Source: Achromobacter pulmonis (GTDB lineage: Bacteria; Pseudomonadota; Gammaproteobacteria; Burkholderiales; Burkholderiaceae_B). From it: 64,000 bases of DNA. The first letter of the stretch is position 1. Every line of letters starts with the position of its first letter. Positions 33,672 through 42,980 of this stretch are shown in pieces. The notes beneath the pieces are model-generated. The model had not been told where the DNA came from. It did no database searches and worked only from the letters and a program-made list of their open reading frames with translations. The position numbers and the translations under genes are program-made. The stretch spans positions 62,001-126,000 of the forward strand of contig NZ_CADIJV010000003.1 of assembly GCF_902859765.1 (NCBI RefSeq). The letters run 5' to 3'.

Positions 33672-33882
33672 GGATCGGACTCCGTGAAAGGCGGGCGGCC
33701 AGTGCGCCCCTGGCTGTCACTGTAGCCCAAGGGCGCCCGTTCCTGCCACTTGCCGGCGGTCGGGCCGGGCGGCCCGGCCTGGCGCCTCAGGCTCGAGCCG
33801 GCGCGCGCGGGCGCGCTGGTGCAAAATAGCGCTTCTCCCGACAGTGAACGCGTCCCGGCAGCGGGACGGCGAAGGAAACACC

Positions 33883-35241
33883 ATGGCATTCGATTTCGAC
33901 CTGTTTGTGATCGGCGCGGGCTCCGGCGGCGTGCGCGCGGCCCGTTTCGCGGCCGGTTTCGGCGCCCGCGTGGCGGTGGCCGAAAGCCGCTACCTGGGCG
34001 GCACTTGCGTCAACGTGGGCTGCGTGCCCAAGAAGCTGCTGGTCTACGGCGCCCACTACAGCGAAGACTTCGAGCAGGCCCACGGCTTCGGCTGGAGCGC
34101 TGGCCAACCCAGCTTCGACTGGCCCACGCTGATCGCCAACAAAAACCGCGAGATCGAGCGTCTTAACGGCATTTACCGCAATCTGCTGGTCAATAGCGGC
34201 GTGACGCTGCTGGAAGCCCACGCCCGCATCAAGGACCCGCACACTGTCGAGGTCGACGGCAAGACCTACACCGCCGGCCACATCCTGGTGGCCACCGGCG
34301 GCTGGCCGCAGGTGCCGGACATCCCGGGTAAGGAACACGCCATCACCTCGAACGAGGCCTTTTTCCTGAAGACGCTGCCGCGCCGCGTGCTGGTGGTGGG
34401 CGGCGGCTACATCGCGGTCGAGTTCGCGTCCATCTTCAACGGCATGGGCGCGCAGACCACCCAGGTCTATCGCGGCCCGCTGTTCCTGCGCGGCTTCGAC
34501 CAGGCGGTGCGCGAGCACCTGCGCGACGAACTGGTCAAGAAGGGCATCGACCTGAAGTTCGACGCCGACGTGGCGCGCATCGACAAGCGCGCCGATGGCA
34601 CCCTGGCCGCCACGCTCAAGGATGGCAGCGTGATCGAGACCGATTGCGTGTTCTACGCCACCGGCCGCCGGCCGATGCTGGACAACCTGGGCCTGGAGAA
34701 CACCGGCGTCACGCTCGACGACAAGGGCTTCATCGCGGTGGACGACGAATACCGCACCAGCGAACCGTCGATCCTGGCGATCGGCGACGTCATCGGCCGC
34801 GTGCCGCTGACGCCGGTGGCGCTGGCCGAGGGCATGGCGGTGGCGCGCCGCCTGTTCCGTCCCGAGGAATACCGCAAGGTCGACTACAAGCTGATCCCCA
34901 CCGCCGTGTTCAGCCTGCCCAACATCGGCACCGTCGGCATGACCACCGAAGAGGCGCGCGCCGCCGGCCACACGGTCAAGCTGTTCGAAAGCCGCTTCCG
35001 CCCCATGAAGCTGACGCTGACCGAGTCGCAGGAAAAGACCCTGATGAAGCTGATCGTCGATGCCGACACCGACAAGGTGCTGGGCGTGCACATGGTCGGC
35101 CCGGATGCTGGCGAGATCGTGCAGGGCATCGCCATCGCGCTCAAGGCCGGCGCCACCAAGCGCGTGTTCGACGACACCATCGGCATCCACCCGACCGCGG
35201 CCGAAGAGTTCGTGACGCTGCGCACGCCGGTCGCGGACTGA
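33883..35241 (+). CDS. gor: Glutathione-disulfide reductase
   Basis: A 452-residue flavoprotein disulfide reductase. The redox-active pair lies in [20 protein letters not shown] binding is by [19 protein letters not shown], and NAD(P)H by [29 protein letters not shown]; the C-terminal catalytic region is [15 protein letters not shown]. The [10 protein letters not shown] start at 33883 follows GAAGGA. The QTTQVYR...LFLRGFD segment and overall length match Gor rather than mercuric reductase or lipoamide dehydrogenase. It keeps glutathione reduced using NADPH in the cytoplasm. Confidence 0.92.
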   Translation: MAFDFDLFVIGAGSGGVRAARFAAGFGARVAVAESRYLGGTCVNVGCVPKKLLVYGAHYSEDFEQAHGFGWSAGQPSFDWPTLIANKNREIERLNGIYRNLLVNSGVTLLEAHARIKDPHTVEVDGKTYTAGHILVATGGWPQVPDIPGKEHAITSNEAFFLKTLPRRVLVVGGGYIAVEFASIFNGMGAQTTQVYRGPLFLRGFDQAVREHLRDELVKKGIDLKFDADVARIDKRADGTLAATLKDGSVIETDCVFYATGRRPMLDNLGLENTGVTLDDKGFIAVDDEYRTSEPSILAIGDVIGRVPLTPVALAEGMAVARRLFRPEEYRKVDYKLIPTAVFSLPNIGTVGMTTEEARAAGHTVKLFESRFRPMKLTLTESQEKTLMKLIVDADTDKVLGVHMVGPDAGEIVQGIAIALKAGATKRVFDDTIGIHPTAAEEFVTLRTPVAD

Positions 35242-35292
35242 GGCCGGCGCCGGCTTTGCGTGCCGGCCCTTGGCGCTGGCACGCCGGGCCGG

Positions 35293-36126
35293 CTACAGCC
35301 GCTCGATCATGGCGCGCGCCGCCGCCGGCGCGCGTTCCTTGGCGCCATTGATGAAGAACGCAAACACATCGCGCGGATGGGGCGCGCCGGCCGGCTTGCG
35401 CGGGTCGACCCGTGGCAGGTCGGCCGGATCGCCGCCCTGCGCCCAGGCGCGCAGGCGCCCGGCCCACGCGTCCAGCACCTTGGGCGCATAACCGGCCTTG
35501 AAGGCGGTGCTGGCCCGCATCAGCCGGGCATAGACGAAATCGGCCGTGCGGTCGGCCAGCGACGGGAAGTCCTCGCTGTCGGTGTAGACCGTGGCCACGC
35601 CATGGCGCCGCGCCAGCGCCAGGTAGGGCTCGCAGGCGAAGCTGGCGTGGCGCACGTCCATCACGTGGCGCAGCGGCAGGCCGTCGACCTGGTCCGGCAG
35701 CAGCGCCAGGAAGGCGCCGAAGTCGTCGGCGTCGAACACCTTGGTGGGCGCGAACTGCCACACGATCGGTCCTAGCTTGGAACCCAGTTCGGCGATGCCG
35801 CCATGCACGAAGCGGCGCACGGATTCGCCGGCGCCGGCCAGCTCGCGCCGGTTGGTGGCGTAGCGCGAGGCCTTGAGCGAGAACACGAAATCGTCAGGCG
35901 TCTCGTCGCGCCATTTGGCGAAGGTGGCCGGTTTCTGGCTGCTGTAGTAGGTGCCGTTGACCTCGATGGCGCCGAGCTGGCGGCTGGCGTATTCGAGTTC
36001 ACGCGCTTGCGGCAGGCCGTCGGGATAGAAGGGACCGCGCCAGGGCGCGTAGGTCCAGCCGCCGATGCCGATACGGATGGCGCCGGCGCGAGGGGCGGCG
36101 GGCGGGGATGACGATCGGGGCGGCAT
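35293..36126 (-). CDS. DUF72-family protein (YecE-like)
   Basis: A 277-residue DUF72 protein: RIGIGGWTYAPWRGPFYPDGL at the N-terminus, ELEYASRQLGAIEVNGTYYSSQ, FSLKASRYATNRREL, and VYTDSEDFPSLADRTADFVYARLM. These are the standard conserved blocks of this TIM-barrel-like family of unknown reaction. The ATG at 36126 is chosen; the first 17 residues (Pro/Ser/Ala-rich) may not be functional. It is divergent from a LysE-type exporter across a 241-base gap. Confidence 0.9.
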   Translation of the reverse strand: MPPRSSSPPAAPRAGAIRIGIGGWTYAPWRGPFYPDGLPQARELEYASRQLGAIEVNGTYYSSQKPATFAKWRDETPDDFVFSLKASRYATNRRELAGAGESVRRFVHGGIAELGSKLGPIVWQFAPTKVFDADDFGAFLALLPDQVDGLPLRHVMDVRHASFACEPYLALARRHGVATVYTDSEDFPSLADRTADFVYARLMRASTAFKAGYAPKVLDAWAGRLRAWAQGGDPADLPRVDPRKPAGAPHPRDVFAFFINGAKERAPAAARAMIERL

Positions 36127-36367
36127 GGGGGTGGGTCCTCCCGGGGCTGGCGGCGCGACCCGACCACTGTATCCCGGCCGGCGCGCCGCTCCCATCCGGC
36201 CACATTTAAATGCGGGGCGATTGTTGTATCGGGGCCTCGCCCGGCCGGCCCGCATCCGCCGCGCCCGACCCGCTGTGCCGCCCCGAAGAAATCCCGCTGT
36301 ACCGATACAGATTTCGGATAATGTGCCAAGTCATCTCCCACTACCGGCCGGCGGGCGCCGGCGCATC

Positions 36368-37000
36368 ATGCCTGATATCACCCATCTCCTGACGTTCGCC
36401 CTGGTCGCGCTGGGCATGGTGCTCACGCCGGGGCCCAACATGATCTACCTGGTGTCGCGCTCGATCTCGCAAGGGCCCAAGGCCGGCCTGATCTCGCTGT
36501 CCGGCGTGGCGGTCGGATTCATCTTCTACGTGCTGTGCGCGGCCTTCGGCCTGACGGTGCTGCTGATGTCGGTGCCCTATGCCTACGACGCGCTGCGCTT
36601 TGGCGGCGCGCTATACCTGATGTACCTGGCCTGGCAGGCGGTGCGCCCGGGCGGCCGCTCGCCGTTCCAGGTGCGCGAGCTGCCGGCCAGCCGTCCGCGC
36701 ACGCTGTTCATGATGGGGCTGCTGACCAATCTGCTCAATCCCAAGATCGCCGTGCTGTACGTGTCGCTGCTGCCGCAGTTCATCCAGCCCGAGCACGGCA
36801 GCGTGTTCACGCAGTCGCTTGCGCTGGGACTGACACAGGTCGCCATCAGCCTGTCGGTCAATGCCGTCATCGCCATCATGGCCGGGTCCATCGCCGGCAT
36901 CCTGGCCCGCCGGCCGCTGTGGATCGCGATTCAGCGCTGGCTGATGGGCACGGTGCTGGCCGCGCTGGCCGTGCGCATGGCGCTGGACTCGCGCCGCTGA
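36368..37000 (+). CDS. LysE/RhtB-family exporter
   Basis: A 210-residue exporter with the family hallmark ALGMVLTPGPNMIYLVSRSISQGPKAGLISLSG at the N-terminus (PGPN at about residue 22) and NLLNPKIAVLYVSLLPQFI in the middle; six membrane segments. It is a paralogue of the exporter at 33048-33671 but with the PGPN form. Upstream, CATTTAAATG (36208-36217) is a perfect 10-base palindrome in the 241-base spacer, a possible regulator site. Confidence 0.9.
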   Translation: MPDITHLLTFALVALGMVLTPGPNMIYLVSRSISQGPKAGLISLSGVAVGFIFYVLCAAFGLTVLLMSVPYAYDALRFGGALYLMYLAWQAVRPGGRSPFQVRELPASRPRTLFMMGLLTNLLNPKIAVLYVSLLPQFIQPEHGSVFTQSLALGLTQVAISLSVNAVIAIMAGSIAGILARRPLWIAIQRWLMGTVLAALAVRMALDSRR

Positions 37001-37076
37001 AGCGGGGCGTTGCGCCGCCGCGCCCTGGCGCGCGCCGTCGGCCGCGGATCGTGCCGGTGACACCCCCGGCCGCGGC

Positions 37077-38579
37077 TCAGGTCCGCAGGGCCGCGGCCAG
37101 CTTGCCCAATTGCCGGATCAGCGCCGGGAAACGGTCGGCGCTGGTGTTGCCATAGCCGATCACCAGGCCATTGTCCTGCGGCCGCGGGGTGATGGCGAAG
37201 CTGGACAGCGCGTTGGGGTTCATGCCCAGCCGCCGTGCGTGCTCGACGACGACGCGGTCCGGCACGTCCGGCGGCAGCCGCACGGTCAGGTGCAGGCCGC
37301 TGTGGCCGCCCAGCACTTCGTGGTCGACGCCCAGGTGCCGCGCCAGCGCGTCGCGCAGGGCCGCCTGGCGGTCGCGGTACAGCCGCCGCATGCGGCCCAG
37401 GTGGCGCGAGAACTGGCCATTGTCGATGAAGGCGGCCATGGTCAGTTGTTCCAGCCGGTGTCCGCCGCGCAGCATTTCCGTGATCGACGGCATGGCCGGC
37501 CCGGCGATGGCCTGTGGCAGCACCAGAAAGCCCAGCCGCAGCGCGGGGAACATGGTCTTGCTGAACGTGCCCACGTACAGCACCGGCGCGTCCGGCAGCA
37601 GGCCCTGCATCGCGGCGATGGGCTCGCCCTGGTGGCGGAATTCGCTGTCGTAGTCGTCCTCGATGATCCAGGCGCCGGCGCGGCGCGCCCGTTCCAGCAG
37701 GTCGAGCCGGCGCGCCAAAGACAGCACCGCGCCGGTCGGGTACTGATGCGTCGGCGTGGTCTGGATCAGGCGCGGCGGCCGGGTGCGCCAGTCGTCTTCG
37801 CCGATGGTCAGGCCGTCGGCGTCGACCCGCATCGCCACGACGTTCAGGTCGCCCGCGTGGAAGGCCGACTTGGCGCCCCGGTAGCCGGGTTCCTCCAGCC
37901 AGGCGGTGTCGCCCGGGTTGGTCAGCAGTTGCACGCACAGCGCCAGCGCGCCCTGCGCGCCTTCGGTGATGACGATGCGCGAGGCATCGCAGTTGACCCC
38001 GCGCGACACCCGCAGGTACTGGGCGATGGCTTCGCGCAGCGCCGGTTCGCCCACGGGCGGGCCATAGCCCAGGGTGGCGGCCGGAGCGGCCTGCAGCGCC
38101 CGGTCCTGGGCCCGGCGCCACGCGTTGAGGGGGAACTGCGTCAACGCCGGCGTGCCGGGCGTGAGAGGCAGCGCGCCGTCGTTGGGCGCGCGCGTCGACA
38201 CGATGCGCGACAGCCGCGTGGCGGTGCGCAGGGCCGGCGCGCGGGGGGAGCTGGCCAGCCCGGCGGCCTGTTCGGCGGCTTGCTGGCCGGCCTGTTTCGC
38301 GGCGCTGGCGGCGGCGGCCGAGAGCGGCGCCACGCGGGTGCCCTGGCGGTCGGCGACGACATAGCCTTCGGCGGTCAGCTGCTCGTAGGCGATCAGCACC
38401 GTGTTGCGCGAGATGTCCAGTTCGTCGGCCAGCACGCGCGAGGCCGGCAGCTTGCCGCCCGCGGGCAACTGGCCGGCCAATATGGCCTGCTTGAGCCGCT
38501 GGATCAGCTGGCGCTGGCGCGGCAGGGCGCCCGGCCCGCGCGCCAGGGGGCTGGAGAGCAGGGCGATGCGATCGGTCAT
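37077..38579 (-). CDS. MocR-type regulator: GntR DNA-binding domain fused to an aminotransferase
   Basis: A 500-residue MocR/GabR-family protein. Residues about 20-90 are a GntR winged helix (LPASRVLADELDISRNTVLIAYEQLTAEGYVVADRQGTRV). After a roughly 50-residue Ala-rich linker, residues 140-500 form a type I aminotransferase domain with the PLP lysine in VGTFSKTMFPALRLGFL and EDDYDSEFRH. It is a PLP-binding regulator, not necessarily an active enzyme. It is divergent from a GNAT acetyltransferase gene, and the shared spacer has the repeat arrangement expected of MocR operators. Confidence 0.93.
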   Translation of the reverse strand: MTDRIALLSSPLARGPGALPRQRQLIQRLKQAILAGQLPAGGKLPASRVLADELDISRNTVLIAYEQLTAEGYVVADRQGTRVAPLSAAAASAAKQAGQQAAEQAAGLASSPRAPALRTATRLSRIVSTRAPNDGALPLTPGTPALTQFPLNAWRRAQDRALQAAPAATLGYGPPVGEPALREAIAQYLRVSRGVNCDASRIVITEGAQGALALCVQLLTNPGDTAWLEEPGYRGAKSAFHAGDLNVVAMRVDADGLTIGEDDWRTRPPRLIQTTPTHQYPTGAVLSLARRLDLLERARRAGAWIIEDDYDSEFRHQGEPIAAMQGLLPDAPVLYVGTFSKTMFPALRLGFLVLPQAIAGPAMPSITEMLRGGHRLEQLTMAAFIDNGQFSRHLGRMRRLYRDRQAALRDALARHLGVDHEVLGGHSGLHLTVRLPPDVPDRVVVEHARRLGMNPNALSSFAITPRPQDNGLVIGYGNTSADRFPALIRQLGKLAAALRT

Positions 38580-38595
38580 GGCTCTATTAAATTTA

Positions 38596-38638
38596 GCTAT
38601 CGTGGTGCTTTTTATCATGCCACGGTTTGGCTATCGTG
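38596..38638. promoter_or_regulatory. Candidate MocR operator (direct and inverted repeats)
   Basis: GCTATCGTG occurs at 38596-38604 and again at 38630-38638, a 9-base direct repeat 34 bases apart. Between them CGTGG (38601-38605) is mirrored by CCACG (38620-38624). Combined direct and inverted repeats are the known style of GabR/PdxR-type operators. The region lies in the spacer between the divergent MocR and GNAT genes. Confidence 0.6.
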
Positions 38639-38720
38639 ACAGCATGCCAGTCAAAAAGCTCTGGCGCGCGTCCGCCCGTGGCGGCGGCGTTTCACAACCC
38701 CCTGGATGAGGCCTCGCAGC

Positions 38721-39455
38721 ATGCAACCCCGCGTCAACGCATTCGAACAACCCATTGGCCCCGACCTGCCCGGCTGGACGCCGCGCCCGCGCCCGCCGGT
38801 GGCGCCCGCGCAGGGCCGCTACTGCCGCCTGGAGCCGCTGTCGGCCGAGCGCCATGCGGCGGACCTGTATGCCGCCTTCAGCCAGGCCCCCGATGGACGC
38901 GACTGGACCTACATGAGCGTCGGCCCGTTCGCCGACGCGGCCGCCTACCGCCAGTTCGCCGAGCAGGCGCAAGCCCATGCCGCCAGCGACCCCATGCATC
39001 ACGCCGTCATCGACCTGGCCAGCGGCCGCGCGATCGGCTCGCTGTCGCTGATGCGCATCGACCCGGCCAGCGGCGTGATCGAGGTTGGCTTCGTGGCGTT
39101 TTCGCCGCGGCTCAAGCGCACCCGCATCGCCACCGAGGCGCAGTTCCTGCTGATGCGGCGCGCCTTCGACGAACTGGGCTACCGCCGCTACGAATGGAAG
39201 TGCGACAGCCTGAATGCGCCGTCGCGCGCCGCCGCCGCGCGTCTCGGTTTCCAGTTCGAAGGCATCTTTCGCCAGGCCACGGTCTACAAGGGCCGCAGCC
39301 GCGACACCGCCTGGTTCTCGATCATCGACAGTGAATGGCCGGCGCTGCGCGCCGCCTACGAAAGCTGGCTCGATCCCGCCAACTTCGACGCCGAAGGCAA
39401 CCAGCGCCAGGGCCTGGCGGACCTGATCGCCCGGGAAAAGGCCGCGTGCGCCTGA
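38721..39455 (+). CDS. GNAT-family N-acetyltransferase (RimJ/RimL-like)
   Basis: A 244-residue acetyltransferase: RYCRLEPLSAERHAADLYAAF, AIGSLSLMRIDPASGVIEVGFVAFSPRLKRTRIATEAQFLLMRRAF (acetyl-CoA-binding helix region), and NAPSRAAAARLGFQFEGIFRQATVYKGRSRDTAWFSIID, a close fit to RimL-like proteins that acetylate amines or protein N-termini. The ATG at 38721 has GAGG eight bases ahead. Its stop overlaps the GTG of the next gene, so both are in one operon, likely controlled by the divergent MocR protein. Confidence 0.88.
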   Translation: MQPRVNAFEQPIGPDLPGWTPRPRPPVAPAQGRYCRLEPLSAERHAADLYAAFSQAPDGRDWTYMSVGPFADAAAYRQFAEQAQAHAASDPMHHAVIDLASGRAIGSLSLMRIDPASGVIEVGFVAFSPRLKRTRIATEAQFLLMRRAFDELGYRRYEWKCDSLNAPSRAAAARLGFQFEGIFRQATVYKGRSRDTAWFSIIDSEWPALRAAYESWLDPANFDAEGNQRQGLADLIAREKAACA

Positions 39456-40333
39456 TTCCCGTTGCGCTGGCGCTGTTCTGGGGCCTGAACTGGCCGGCGG
39501 TCAAGATCGTGTTGTCGATCTGCCCGCCATTCACCCTGCGGCTGCTGGGGCTGGGCAGCGGCGCCTTGCTGCTGCTGGCCTTGGCGCGCGCCAAGGGGGT
39601 GCCGTTGCTGCCGCCGCGCGCGTCGTGGCCGGGCATCGTCATCGGCGGCGTCCTGGCCGTGGCGGTGTTCAACCTGGCGGTGGCCTGGGCCCAGCTCAGC
39701 ACCAGCACCTCGCGCGCCGCGGTGCTGACCTTCACCATGCCGATGATGTCCGCGTTGCTGGCCTGGGCCGTGCTGGGCGAGCGGCCCGACCGCCGCCGCG
39801 GCCTGGCGCTGCTGTTGGGCGCGGCGGGCGTGGCGGTGCTGGCCTGGCCGGTGCTGCGCGCCATCTTCGCCGATCACGATCCGGCCGCCGCGCGCGGCCT
39901 GGTGTTTCCGCTCACCGCCGCCTTCGGGTGGGCCGCCGGCACGGTCTACCTGAAGCGCTGGCCGGTGATGGGGCACCGCATTGTGGTGACGGCGTGGCAG
40001 CTGGCGGTGGGCGCGGCCTGCGCGCTGGCCGGCGTGTTGCTGGCGGGCGAGTCGTTGCCGACGCGGGGCTGGAGCCCGCGGGTGGCCACGGCGCTGACAT
40101 TCCACATCGTGCTGGGCACGGCGGTGGCGTACTGGTTGTGGTTCGTGCTGAGCGAACGGGTCAGCGCCACGGTGGCGGCCTTGACCACGCTGATGGTGCC
40201 GGTGGTCGGCGTGCTGGGGGCGATGGCGCTAGTGGGCGATCGCCCCGGCGCGGCCGACTGGTGGGGCTTCGCGCTGGTGCTGGCGGGCGCGGCGCTGATC
40301 GTCCTGAACCTGGGCGGCGCGCGCCGGGCTTGA
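39446..40333 (+). CDS. EamA/DMT-family transporter (GTG start)
   Basis: A 295-residue ten-helix EamA exporter beginning LIPVALALFWGLNWPAVKIVL; the first repeat ends at MPMMSALLAWAVLGERPDRRRG and the second has ATVAALTTLMVPVVGVLGAMALVGDRPG. I choose the GTG at 39446, which overlaps the GNAT stop by ten bases and puts the first helix at the N-terminus; earlier in-frame starts lie deep inside the GNAT gene. It is co-transcribed with the GNAT gene, and perhaps exports the acetylated product or a related metabolite (inference). Confidence 0.85.
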   Translation: MRLIPVALALFWGLNWPAVKIVLSICPPFTLRLLGLGSGALLLLALARAKGVPLLPPRASWPGIVIGGVLAVAVFNLAVAWAQLSTSTSRAAVLTFTMPMMSALLAWAVLGERPDRRRGLALLLGAAGVAVLAWPVLRAIFADHDPAAARGLVFPLTAAFGWAAGTVYLKRWPVMGHRIVVTAWQLAVGAACALAGVLLAGESLPTRGWSPRVATALTFHIVLGTAVAYWLWFVLSERVSATVAALTTLMVPVVGVLGAMALVGDRPGAADWWGFALVLAGAALIVLNLGGARRA

Positions 40334-40371
40334 AAGCCGGCGCGCCAGCCCGGGGGCGGCATCGCGCCGGC

Positions 40372-41322
40372 TCAGGCCCGCCGGCCGCGCCGCAGCGCCT
40401 CGCGCAGCAGGCCGGCGCCGCTCACCAGCGAGATGCCGGCCAGCACCATCAGCGCGCCCGCCACGAAAGCGCCGTCCAGCGGCTCGTCCAGGATCAGCAC
40501 GCCGAACGACACGCCGAACAGCGGCGTCATGAACGACAGGATCGACAGGCGCGAAGCCAGGTAGCGCCGCAGCAGCCAGAACCAGGCCAGATAGCTCGAC
40601 AGCGCCACCACCACTGCCTGAAACCCGACGCTCAGCATGGCCGACGGGGTGTAGCGGATGCCGGCGTTGCCGGTGGCCGCCGCATAGACCAGCAACACCA
40701 GCGCGGCGACCGCCATTTGATAGAACAGGGTCTTGGACGGCGCCGCTTCCGAAAGCGACGTGCGGCGGATGGCCACGGTGGTGGCGCCCCACAGCAGCCC
40801 GCCCAGCAGGCCGAGCGCGTCGCCCAGCAGCATGTTGCTGGCGGCGCCGGCCGACGGCTGGCCATTGCCCAGGAAGGCCACGGCGATGCCGCCGAACGCC
40901 AGCGCCACGCCCACCCATTGCAGCGGCGCCATGCGCTCCTCGGGCACGCGCCAGTGCAGGCCCAGCGCGGTGAAGATCGGCGCGGTGTAAAGGAACACCG
41001 ACATGTGCGAGGCGGTGGTGTAGACCAGTCCCTGCGCGATCGCCAGGAATTCGAAGCCGAACAGCAGGCCCGCCAGCACGCCGGCGCCCAGCGTGCCATC
41101 GCGCAGCGCGCGCGAACCTTCGGCGCGCCACACCACCGCGCCCAGCACCAGCGCGGCAAAGGCCGAGCGGAGGCCGACCTGCATGATGGGCGAGATGTCG
41201 GCGGCCACCAGCTTGATGGCGATCTGCTGGAAGCCCCAGCACACGCACAGCAGCAGCATCACGCCGGTGGCCAGCGCGTCCAGCGGGCGGCGGCTGGGGG
41301 CCAGGGCCGCGGCCGCGTTCAA
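40372..41322 (-). CDS. EamA/DMT-family transporter (TTG start)
   Basis: A 316-residue ten-helix EamA protein: LATGVMLLLCVCWGFQQIAIKLVAADISPI at the first helix, LAIAQGLVYTTASHMSVFLYTAPIFTALGLHWRVPEERMAPLQW, and the second repeat with RLSILSFMTPLFGVSFGVLILDEPLDG. The TTG at 41322 (MNAAAALAPS) overlaps the stop of the upstream thioredoxin gene (TTGA), supporting translational coupling; no other start fits as well. It is tail-to-tail with the other EamA gene. Substrate unknown. Confidence 0.82.
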   Translation of the reverse strand: MNAAAALAPSRRPLDALATGVMLLLCVCWGFQQIAIKLVAADISPIMQVGLRSAFAALVLGAVVWRAEGSRALRDGTLGAGVLAGLLFGFEFLAIAQGLVYTTASHMSVFLYTAPIFTALGLHWRVPEERMAPLQWVGVALAFGGIAVAFLGNGQPSAGAASNMLLGDALGLLGGLLWGATTVAIRRTSLSEAAPSKTLFYQMAVAALVLLVYAAATGNAGIRYTPSAMLSVGFQAVVVALSSYLAWFWLLRRYLASRLSILSFMTPLFGVSFGVLILDEPLDGAFVAGALMVLAGISLVSGAGLLREALRRGRRA

Positions 41323-41654
41323 GGCAGTTCGGCCGGGTAGCTGTCCAGCGCCAGTCCGATCTGCTGGCGCAGGTCCCATTCGGCCAGGCTGGCCTGCACC
41401 GGGCCGAAGAAGGCGCCGTCGCGGGTCACGAACATGGCCGGCAGGTGGAAGACCTCGTAGCGTTCGACCAGGCCGCCGTTTTCGCCGGCGTCGACCCAGC
41501 ACACCCGCTGCACCGGCAGCGCCAGCTTGGGCAGTTGTTCGCGCGCGATGCGGCAGGTGCCGCAGGTGCGGCTGTGGAACACCAGCAGCGTCAGCCCCGG
41601 GGCGTCCAGCAGGTAGCGGTCGGCGGTGCTGTCGTTCAGTTCTATCTGTTCCAT
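41319..41654 (-). CDS. Thioredoxin-family protein
   Basis: A 111-residue single-domain thioredoxin-like protein. The active-site pair is CGTC in LLVFHSRTCGTCRIAREQL (classical thioredoxin has CGPC), and the cis-Pro segment is FHLPAMFVTRDG. No signal peptide is seen, so it should act in the cytoplasm. It is coupled to the EamA gene downstream and follows the amidohydrolase region. It may be a general disulfide reductase; the altered CGTC motif and acidic loop suggest specialised partners. Confidence 0.85.
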   Translation of the reverse strand: MEQIELNDSTADRYLLDAPGLTLLVFHSRTCGTCRIAREQLPKLALPVQRVCWVDAGENGGLVERYEVFHLPAMFVTRDGAFFGPVQASLAEWDLRQQIGLALDSYPAELP

Positions 41655-41673
41655 GGTGGTGTCTGGGTGAGGG

Positions 41674-42954
41674 TTATCGGGACAGCACGCGATCCAGTTC
41701 CCGCACGGTCTGGTAGAGCACGCGCGTGCCGTCCAGCAACTGCGCCGGCTCGATCCATTCCTCGGGGCAGTGGCTGCGCCCGTTCAGGCAAGGGATGAAG
41801 ATCATGCCGATGGGACCGGTGGGCGCCATGTAGACGGCGTCGTGGCCGGCGCCGCTGGGCAGGCGCATGCTGGCGTAGCCGAGCTGGTCGGCGGCGGCCT
41901 GCACCGCGTCCATCACTTGCGGCGCGCAGTCGGTGGGCCGGGCCCGGCTCAGCGGCACGACACTGGCGCTCAGGCGCAGCGCCTTCAGGTCGGCGGCCAC
42001 GCCGGCCATCAGGGTCTCGGGGAAGGCATCGAGCACCGCGTCGCTGTCGCTACGCATTTCCAGCGTCAGCTCGACGCGGCCGGGCACGGCATTGGCGGCG
42101 TTGGGCGTCATGGCCAGCTTGCCGACCGTGGCCACGACGTAATGCGGATTGCCGCTGGCGGCGCTGGCCTGGCGGCTGGCGGCGTCGACGATGCGGGCCG
42201 CGCCGACCAGGGCATCGCGGCGGATGTCCATGGGCGTGGTGCCGGCGTGATCGGGCTGGCCCTCGACCGTGATCAGCACGCGGCGGATGCCGACAATATT
42301 GGTGACCACGCCGATCGGCAGTTGGCGGCTTTCCAGCACCGGGCCTTGCTCGATGTGCAGTTCGACGAAGGCGGCGGTGCCGCCCGCGCCGCGCAGGGGC
42401 GCGGCCAGCGCGGCGGGATCGCCGCCGATGCGGGCGATGCCCTGCGCCAGCGTCTCGCCGTCGGCGTTGCGCGCGGCCAGCATGTCGGCGCTCAACTGGC
42501 CGCTCAGGGCGCGGCTGCCGACGCAGGAGATGCCGTAGTCGCTGGGTTCTTCCGACAGGAAGTCGATGACCTCGAAGGGGTGCTCCAGTTCGATGCCGTG
42601 TTCCTGCATGGTGTGGGCGACCTCGATGCCGGCCAGCACGCCGATGATGCCGTCGAAGCGGCCGCCGCTCATGACGGTGTCGCAGTGCGAGCCGGTGGCG
42701 ATGGGCTTGCGTTGCGGGTTGCGGCCGGCGCGGGTGCCGATGAGGTTGCCGCCGGCGTCCAGGCGGGTCGCCAGGCCGGCGGCCTCGAACTGGCCGCGCA
42801 GCCATTCACGCGCTTGCAGGAACAGCGGTGAAAACGCGCGGCGGGTCCAGGGCTGGTCGGGCAGGGTGTAACGCGACAGGGCTTCGATACGGGCCCAGAG
42901 GCGTTCGGCGTTCAAGGGAGGCAAGGATGGCAAAGCGGGCGAGGCGGTGGGCAT
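41674..42954 (-). CDS. M20-family Zn-dependent amidohydrolase (N-carbamoyl amino acid / allantoate type)
   Basis: A 426-residue metallohydrolase of the hydantoinase/carbamoylase family. Metal ligands are visible in IATGSHCDTVMSGGRFDG (H-x-D), VIDFLSEEPSDYG (bridging Glu-Glu), and FVELHIEQGPVLESRQLP; the dimer-domain motif ITVEGQPDHAGTTPMDIRRDAL follows. It removes carbamoyl groups from N-carbamoyl amino acids or allantoate-type ureides, releasing ammonia and CO2. The ATG at 42954 (MPTASPALPSLPPL) is used. Possible specific roles are ureidoglycolate, beta-ureidopropionate or N-carbamoyl-L-amino acid cleavage; no ring-opening partner gene is adjacent. Confidence 0.9.
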   Translation of the reverse strand: MPTASPALPSLPPLNAERLWARIEALSRYTLPDQPWTRRAFSPLFLQAREWLRGQFEAAGLATRLDAGGNLIGTRAGRNPQRKPIATGSHCDTVMSGGRFDGIIGVLAGIEVAHTMQEHGIELEHPFEVIDFLSEEPSDYGISCVGSRALSGQLSADMLAARNADGETLAQGIARIGGDPAALAAPLRGAGGTAAFVELHIEQGPVLESRQLPIGVVTNIVGIRRVLITVEGQPDHAGTTPMDIRRDALVGAARIVDAASRQASAASGNPHYVVATVGKLAMTPNAANAVPGRVELTLEMRSDSDAVLDAFPETLMAGVAADLKALRLSASVVPLSRARPTDCAPQVMDAVQAAADQLGYASMRLPSGAGHDAVYMAPTGPIGMIFIPCLNGRSHCPEEWIEPAQLLDGTRVLYQTVRELDRVLSR

Positions 42955-42980
42955 GGAGGTTCCAGGAAATGCATCGGCGA

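Noticed and set aside
36208-36217. CATTTAAATG palindrome upstream of the LysE-type gene
   Set aside because: A single 10-base palindrome without a repeated partner or known match; kept only as a remark in the gene entry.
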